A stretch of 64,000 bases of DNA from an uncultured Pseudomonadota bacterium. GTDB taxonomy: Bacteria > Pseudomonadota > Gammaproteobacteria > Ga0077536. Location of the stretch: assembly GCA_903825645.1 (NCBI GenBank), contig CAIKBL010000064.1, forward strand, positions 95,030 to 159,029, in the 5' to 3' direction. Below the pieces are notes generated by a model that worked only from the letters and a program-made list of their open reading frames with translations, made no database searches and was not told where the DNA came from. The translations under genes and the position numbers were made by a program. Each line of letters starts with the position of its first letter. Positions within the stretch are counted from its first letter, which is position 1. This document shows positions 63,552 through 64,000 of this stretch, one piece after another.

Positions 63552-64000
63552 ATGCTGTCTCACCTTAGGGTGAGCAGGGCGACGAAACCCGGCTATTACG
63601 GCGACGGCGGCGGGCTCTGGGTGCAGGTTTCGCCATCGGGTAGCCAGTCGTGGGTGTTTCGCTTTTCCATAGCCAAAAAGCAGCGTGAAATGGGCTTGGG
63701 TGCCGTGCGCACCGTGAGCTTGGATGAGGCGCGAGCTAAGGCGCGGGAATGCCGGCAGGCCTTACTGAAGGGCAGAGACCCACTCGAAGTCCGCAAGGCG
63801 ACACGAATGGCGGAAGCACTGCAGCGGGCCCGGATGATGACGTTCGGCCAGTGCGCCGCGGCGAACTTTTTGACGTGCGCGATATTGCATCAAAAACGGC
63901 TGACAACGCGACAAGGCTTGCGGCCTTATTCCAGACGATCGATGGGACGGCCGACACGGTGGGTCCCGCAGCATTTGAGGGCGCCAGTCAAATTGCCGCG
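63552..64000 (+). pseudogene. P4-type integrase (DUF4102 arm-binding domain), damaged and cut by the window edge
   Basis: From ATG 63552 the frame encodes the arm-type DNA-binding domain of P4-family integrases: KPGYYGDGGGLWVQVSPSGSQSWVFRF, MGLGAVRTVSLDEARAKARECRQALLKGRDPLE, then MTFGQCAA, the start of the core-binding domain. From about 63862 the frame no longer looks like an integrase, while another frame reads GELFDVRDIASKTADN..., so a deletion or frameshift joined unrelated DNA. The rest lies outside the window. A small palindrome (CTCACCTTAGGGTGAG) sits at the start. No tRNA attachment site was seen. Confidence 0.6.

Noticed and set aside
1..64000. CRISPR arrays, insertion sequences, rRNA and tRNA genes
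   Set aside because: No regularly spaced repeats, transposase genes or RNA gene patterns were found on reading both strands.

Overview
The window looks like a chromosomal segment of a moderately GC-rich gammaproteobacterium, probably an uncultured or poorly sampled lineage. The evidence is a Rep-type helicase, TtcA, TypA/BipA, Dtd, Ppk1/Ppx and a full pstSCAB-phoU operon with the enlarged PstC and PstA seen in several gammaproteobacteria. No rRNA, tRNA, CRISPR array or intact insertion sequence was seen. The lineage call is inference from gene content only.

Layout. 1-6.9 kb: cut-off CoA-transferase, rep, VOC protein, ttcA, a coupled phosphatase/TPR pair and an NTF2-fold protein. 7-15.5 kb: membrane-lipid region, with a GT4 glycosyltransferase like the diacylglycerol glycosyltransferase Agt, a HAD hydrolase, a 62-residue protein, a class III aminotransferase fused to a membrane domain, and a tight btaA-btaB-plcP operon for betaine lipid. 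15.5-16 kb: a two-gene phage-like remnant with a TraR/DksA zinc finger. 16.3-23 kb: pstSCAB-phoU, with a convincing Pho box before pstS. 23-27.6 kb: a methyltransferase, ppk1 and ppx. 27.8-36.5 kb: housekeeping and metabolic genes (typA, dtd, GFA protein, flavodoxin, HCCA-isomerase-like, POT transporter, thiolase, DAHP synthase). 36.7-45.7 kb: catabolic-looking oxidoreductases (quinone reductase, methyltransferase, RraA, Baeyer-Villiger monooxygenase, LLM enzyme, 2OG oxygenase, SMP-30). 46-64 kb: gene-sparse accessory DNA with unusual fusions, small lipoproteins, decayed genes and, at the right edge, the start of a damaged P4-type integrase.

How the genes fit together. The first half reads as a phosphate-economy island. 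PlcP would release diacylglycerol from phospholipids, BtaA/BtaB would turn it into the phosphorus-free betaine lipid DGTS, and the GT4 enzyme could make glycolipid. Pst imports phosphate, PhoU gates signalling, and Ppk1/Ppx store and release polyphosphate. The aminotransferase-membrane fusion, divergent from btaA across a Pho-box-like repeat, is the best candidate for an undescribed lipid enzyme in this setting.

The second half has three other proteins worth attention: a calmodulin-like EF-hand protein fused to an ERV/ALR sulfhydryl-oxidase domain (54837-57206), a Wzz/GumC-type polysaccharide co-polymerase whose cytoplasmic tail resembles a dead tyrosine recombinase (47311-49293), and a translationally coupled pair of exported proteins, a Tat-dependent flavin amine oxidase and a periplasmic RidA.
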